Source: Desulfobacter sp.
GTDB lineage: Bacteria; Desulfobacterota; Desulfobacteria; Desulfobacterales; Desulfobacteraceae
Direction: 5' to 3'
Length of the DNA stretch: 7,504 nt
Assembly: GCA_030145005.1 (NCBI GenBank)
Contig: JAQYWJ010000105.1
Location: 1-7,504, forward strand
The notes beneath the pieces are model-generated. The model searched no databases. It worked only from the letters and a program-made list of their open reading frames with translations, and had not been told where the DNA came from. Below are positions 5,772 through 7,504 of the stretch, piece after piece. Numbering within the stretch: position 1 is the stretch's first letter; each line of letters starts with the position of its first letter. The translations under genes and the position numbers were made by a program.

Positions 5772-5778
5772 AAGTGCT

Positions 5779-5988
5779 GTGGCACGTGTAACTATTGAAG
5801 ATTGTTTGAAAAATGTGGATAACCGCTTCACTCTTGTACATCTGGCAGCCAAACGGATCCGCCAGGTTCGGGAAGGGGCTGATTTCCTTGTACCATCCTA
5901 TAGAAACGAGGATGTTGTAACCGTCCTGCGCGAAATTGCCGCTAACCGGATCGTTGTTAAAAAAGATCCTGAGTTTGACGCCGAATAG
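5779..5988 (+). CDS. rpoZ: DNA-directed RNA polymerase omega subunit
   Basis: A 69-residue protein starting at GTG. Omega binds the C-terminal region of beta-prime and assists polymerase assembly and stability. The family N-terminus MARVTIEDCL and the core NRFTLVHLAAKRIRQV (15-30) are clear, and the acidic C-terminus ends DPEFDAE. The length is typical for this phylum. It follows greA by 70 bp and precedes ttcA by six bases, so it heads or continues a compact operon. Whether omega mediates ppGpp binding here, as it does in E. coli, cannot be judged from the sequence. Confidence 0.94.
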   Translation: MARVTIEDCLKNVDNRFTLVHLAAKRIRQVREGADFLVPSYRNEDVVTVLREIAANRIVVKKDPEFDAE

Positions 5989-5994
5989 TCTGAT

Positions 5995-6738
5995 TTGGGT
6001 AAAGGGCAGACAAAGCGTCTGATGCATCTGCTTGGCAAGGCGGTTCACGATTGGCGGATGATCGAAAATAATGACCGGATACTGGTGGGTGTATCCGGCG
6101 GAAAAGACAGCTTGGCCCTTTTTCACCTTCTTGTTGCTTTAAAAAAAAAAGCCCCTGTCGCATTTGAACTTGTTCCTGTTTATATAGATCCGGGATTTGA
6201 TAATTCTTTTGTTAAAAAACTGGATTCTTATATCAATGAAAGATATAAGGAGTCTCATCAGGGTATGGTGGTGGAAAAAACCAATTACGGCAGAGTTGCC
6301 CATTCTGATGAAAACAAGAAAAATCCCTGCTTTTTATGCAGCAGGCTGCGGCGTAAACGCCTGTTTGAACTTGCCCGGGAGCATGGCTGTAAAAAACTTG
6401 CCCTGGGCCACAATAAAGATGATTTGATTGAGACATTGTTCATTAATATTTTTTACGCCGGCAAAATAGGAACAATGAAGCCTAATCAGTCATTTTTTAG
6501 TGGACGCTTTGATATTATCAGGCCTTTGTCCTATGTTGAGAAACATGAGATAAACAGTTTTGCAAAAGTTTGTGATCTGCCGGAATTTGTTAATACATGC
6601 CCAAGTGCCGGGTACACTAAAAGGCAGGATGTTGCAGATATGCTTGAAAGGATGTACCAGCAGAATAAACATATAAAAGGAAATATATTCAGGGCAATGG
6701 GTAACATCGCCGCTGATTATCTTTTGGAAATGTCATGA
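5995..6738 (+). CDS. ttcA: TtcA-family tRNA 2-thiocytidine(32) synthetase
   Basis: A 247-residue PP-loop ATPase of the TtcA group, shorter than E. coli TtcA (311) mainly at the ends. The family adenylates C32 of certain tRNAs and replaces the oxygen by sulfur using an iron-sulfur cluster. The PP-loop GVSGGKDS lies at 32-39. The CxxC pair C112/C115 in PCFLCSRLRRKRLF and the third cysteine C202 in NTCPSAGYTKRQ correspond to E. coli C122, C125 and C222, so the cluster ligands are kept. ALGHNKDDLIETLF (136-149) and GKIGTMKPNQ are further hallmarks. The start is TTG 5995, six bases after the rpoZ stop with no ribosome site; it is preferred over ATG 6022 because residues 7-23 align with the E. coli KRL...MI helix, so coupling to rpoZ translation is inferred. 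Related PP-loop thiolases cannot be fully excluded. Confidence 0.85.
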   Translation: MGKGQTKRLMHLLGKAVHDWRMIENNDRILVGVSGGKDSLALFHLLVALKKKAPVAFELVPVYIDPGFDNSFVKKLDSYINERYKESHQGMVVEKTNYGRVAHSDENKKNPCFLCSRLRRKRLFELAREHGCKKLALGHNKDDLIETLFINIFYAGKIGTMKPNQSFFSGRFDIIRPLSYVEKHEINSFAKVCDLPEFVNTCPSAGYTKRQDVADMLERMYQQNKHIKGNIFRAMGNIAADYLLEMS

Positions 6739-7504
6739 TGAAAGATATACAAAATCAGCCGGATTTTCGGAATATTCCCATTGATAAAGTCGGCATTAAG
6801 GGGCTTAAATACCCGGTGATCGTCCGGGATAAAGCCAAGGGCTCCCAGTCCACAGTTGCTGAAATCAACATGTATGTGGATTTACCCCATCAGTGTAAAG
6901 GCGCCCATATGAGCCGCTTTGTGGAGTTGCTGCATACAGTCGTTAAGACGCCGGTGTCTCTTAATTCTCTGACCAGCATTCTGGAAGATATGAAGGCCTC
7001 GCTTGGGGCAAAGTCTGCACACATTGAAATATTTTTTCCCTATTTTATCGAAAAAACATCTCCTTGTACCCAATCCAAGGGGTTGATGGACTATAATTGC
7101 ACAATCATTGGCTCTTCCAATGGCCGGAAAAAAGCAGACATCGTGTTAAAAGTGGCGGTGCCTGTCACCTCGGTATGCCCCTGCTCCAAGGAAATTTCAG
7201 ACTATGGCGCCCACAATCAGCGGGGAGAGGTGCTTGTTGCTGCGCGATTTCATAAATTTATCTGGATTGAAGAGATTGTCAATCTGGTTGAACAGGCTGC
7301 ATCCTGCGATATTTATTCCGTGCTGAAACGTGCAGATGAAAAATATGTCACGGAAAAAGCGTACAATAATCCAAAATTTGTCGAAGACATAGTAAGGGAT
7401 GTAGCCAAGGCACTTATCGAAGATTCCAACATCACCTGGTTTTCCGTGAGCGCCGAGAATTTTGAATCCATTCACAATCACAGCGCCTATGCCTATATAG
7501 AGCA
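6735..7504 (+). CDS. folE2: GTP cyclohydrolase FolE2 (type IB), cut by right edge
   Basis: The frame is open from ATG 6735 to the window end: 256 codons, probably lacking only the last few. FolE2 converts GTP to 7,8-dihydroneopterin triphosphate, entry to folate and to 7-deazaguanine (queuosine) synthesis, and can replace zinc-dependent FolE. The start ATG overlaps the ttcA TGA in an ATGA, with a second ATG directly after; translational coupling is likely. Landmarks are KYPVIVRDKAKGSQST, GAHMSRFVELLHT (56-68), SVCPCSKEISDYGAHNQRGEV (split around residues 146-166) and SIHNHSAYAYIE at the end. From memory, the catalytic and metal-binding residues of the Neisseria enzyme are C147, H159, E201 and H246; these are C148, H160, E202 and H247 here, and match exactly if the second ATG (6738) is used, which weakly favours it. 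Confidence 0.93.
   Translation, partial: MMKDIQNQPDFRNIPIDKVGIKGLKYPVIVRDKAKGSQSTVAEINMYVDLPHQCKGAHMSRFVELLHTVVKTPVSLNSLTSILEDMKASLGAKSAHIEIFFPYFIEKTSPCTQSKGLMDYNCTIIGSSNGRKKADIVLKVAVPVTSVCPCSKEISDYGAHNQRGEVLVAARFHKFIWIEEIVNLVEQAASCDIYSVLKRADEKYVTEKAYNNPKFVEDIVRDVAKALIEDSNITWFSVSAENFESIHNHSAYAYIE

Overview
The window reads as a chromosomal housekeeping region of an anaerobic, probably sulfate-reducing Desulfobacterota bacterium (Desulfobacteraceae-like). This is inferred from protein flavour, moderate G+C and the mix of genes; no marker gene fixes the taxon. No phage, transposase, CRISPR or tRNA gene was seen.

Layout. (1) 1-883: a partial plus-strand reading frame enters from the left edge and runs tail-to-tail into a minus-strand prepilin peptidase gene (pilD). 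(2) 884-1223: a 340-bp divergent intergenic region between pilD and lon. It carries a candidate pilD promoter, a 17-bp palindrome, two tandem AT-rich units, an extended -10 element and a long structured leader in front of lon. (3) 1224-4297: lon, followed after 2 bp by tsaB (t6A tRNA modification). (4) 4298-4517: a strong sigma70-type promoter whose -35 overlaps the tsaB stop codon, then a 144-bp near-palindromic element able to fold into one long hairpin, then the psd ribosome site. (5) 4518-5708: psd (phosphatidylserine decarboxylase) and greA (transcript cleavage factor). (6) 5779-7504: rpoZ (RNA polymerase omega), ttcA (tRNA 2-thiocytidine synthesis) and folE2 (GTP cyclohydrolase, cut by the right edge). 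These are tightly packed, with a 6-bp gap and then a 4-bp overlap.

How the genes work together. Most products serve information processing and quality control: Lon (proteolysis), TsaB and TtcA (tRNA modification), GreA and omega (transcription). FolE2 makes the pterin precursor shared by folate and the 7-deazaguanine tRNA bases, so three of the eight recognised genes touch tRNA modification. PilD (type IV pilus/type II secretion) and Psd (phosphatidylethanolamine synthesis) are the membrane-associated exceptions.

The least ordinary parts are non-coding: the long hairpin element placed just downstream of a strong promoter ahead of psd, and the repeat-rich, structured region ahead of lon. All protein-coding genes belong to known families.
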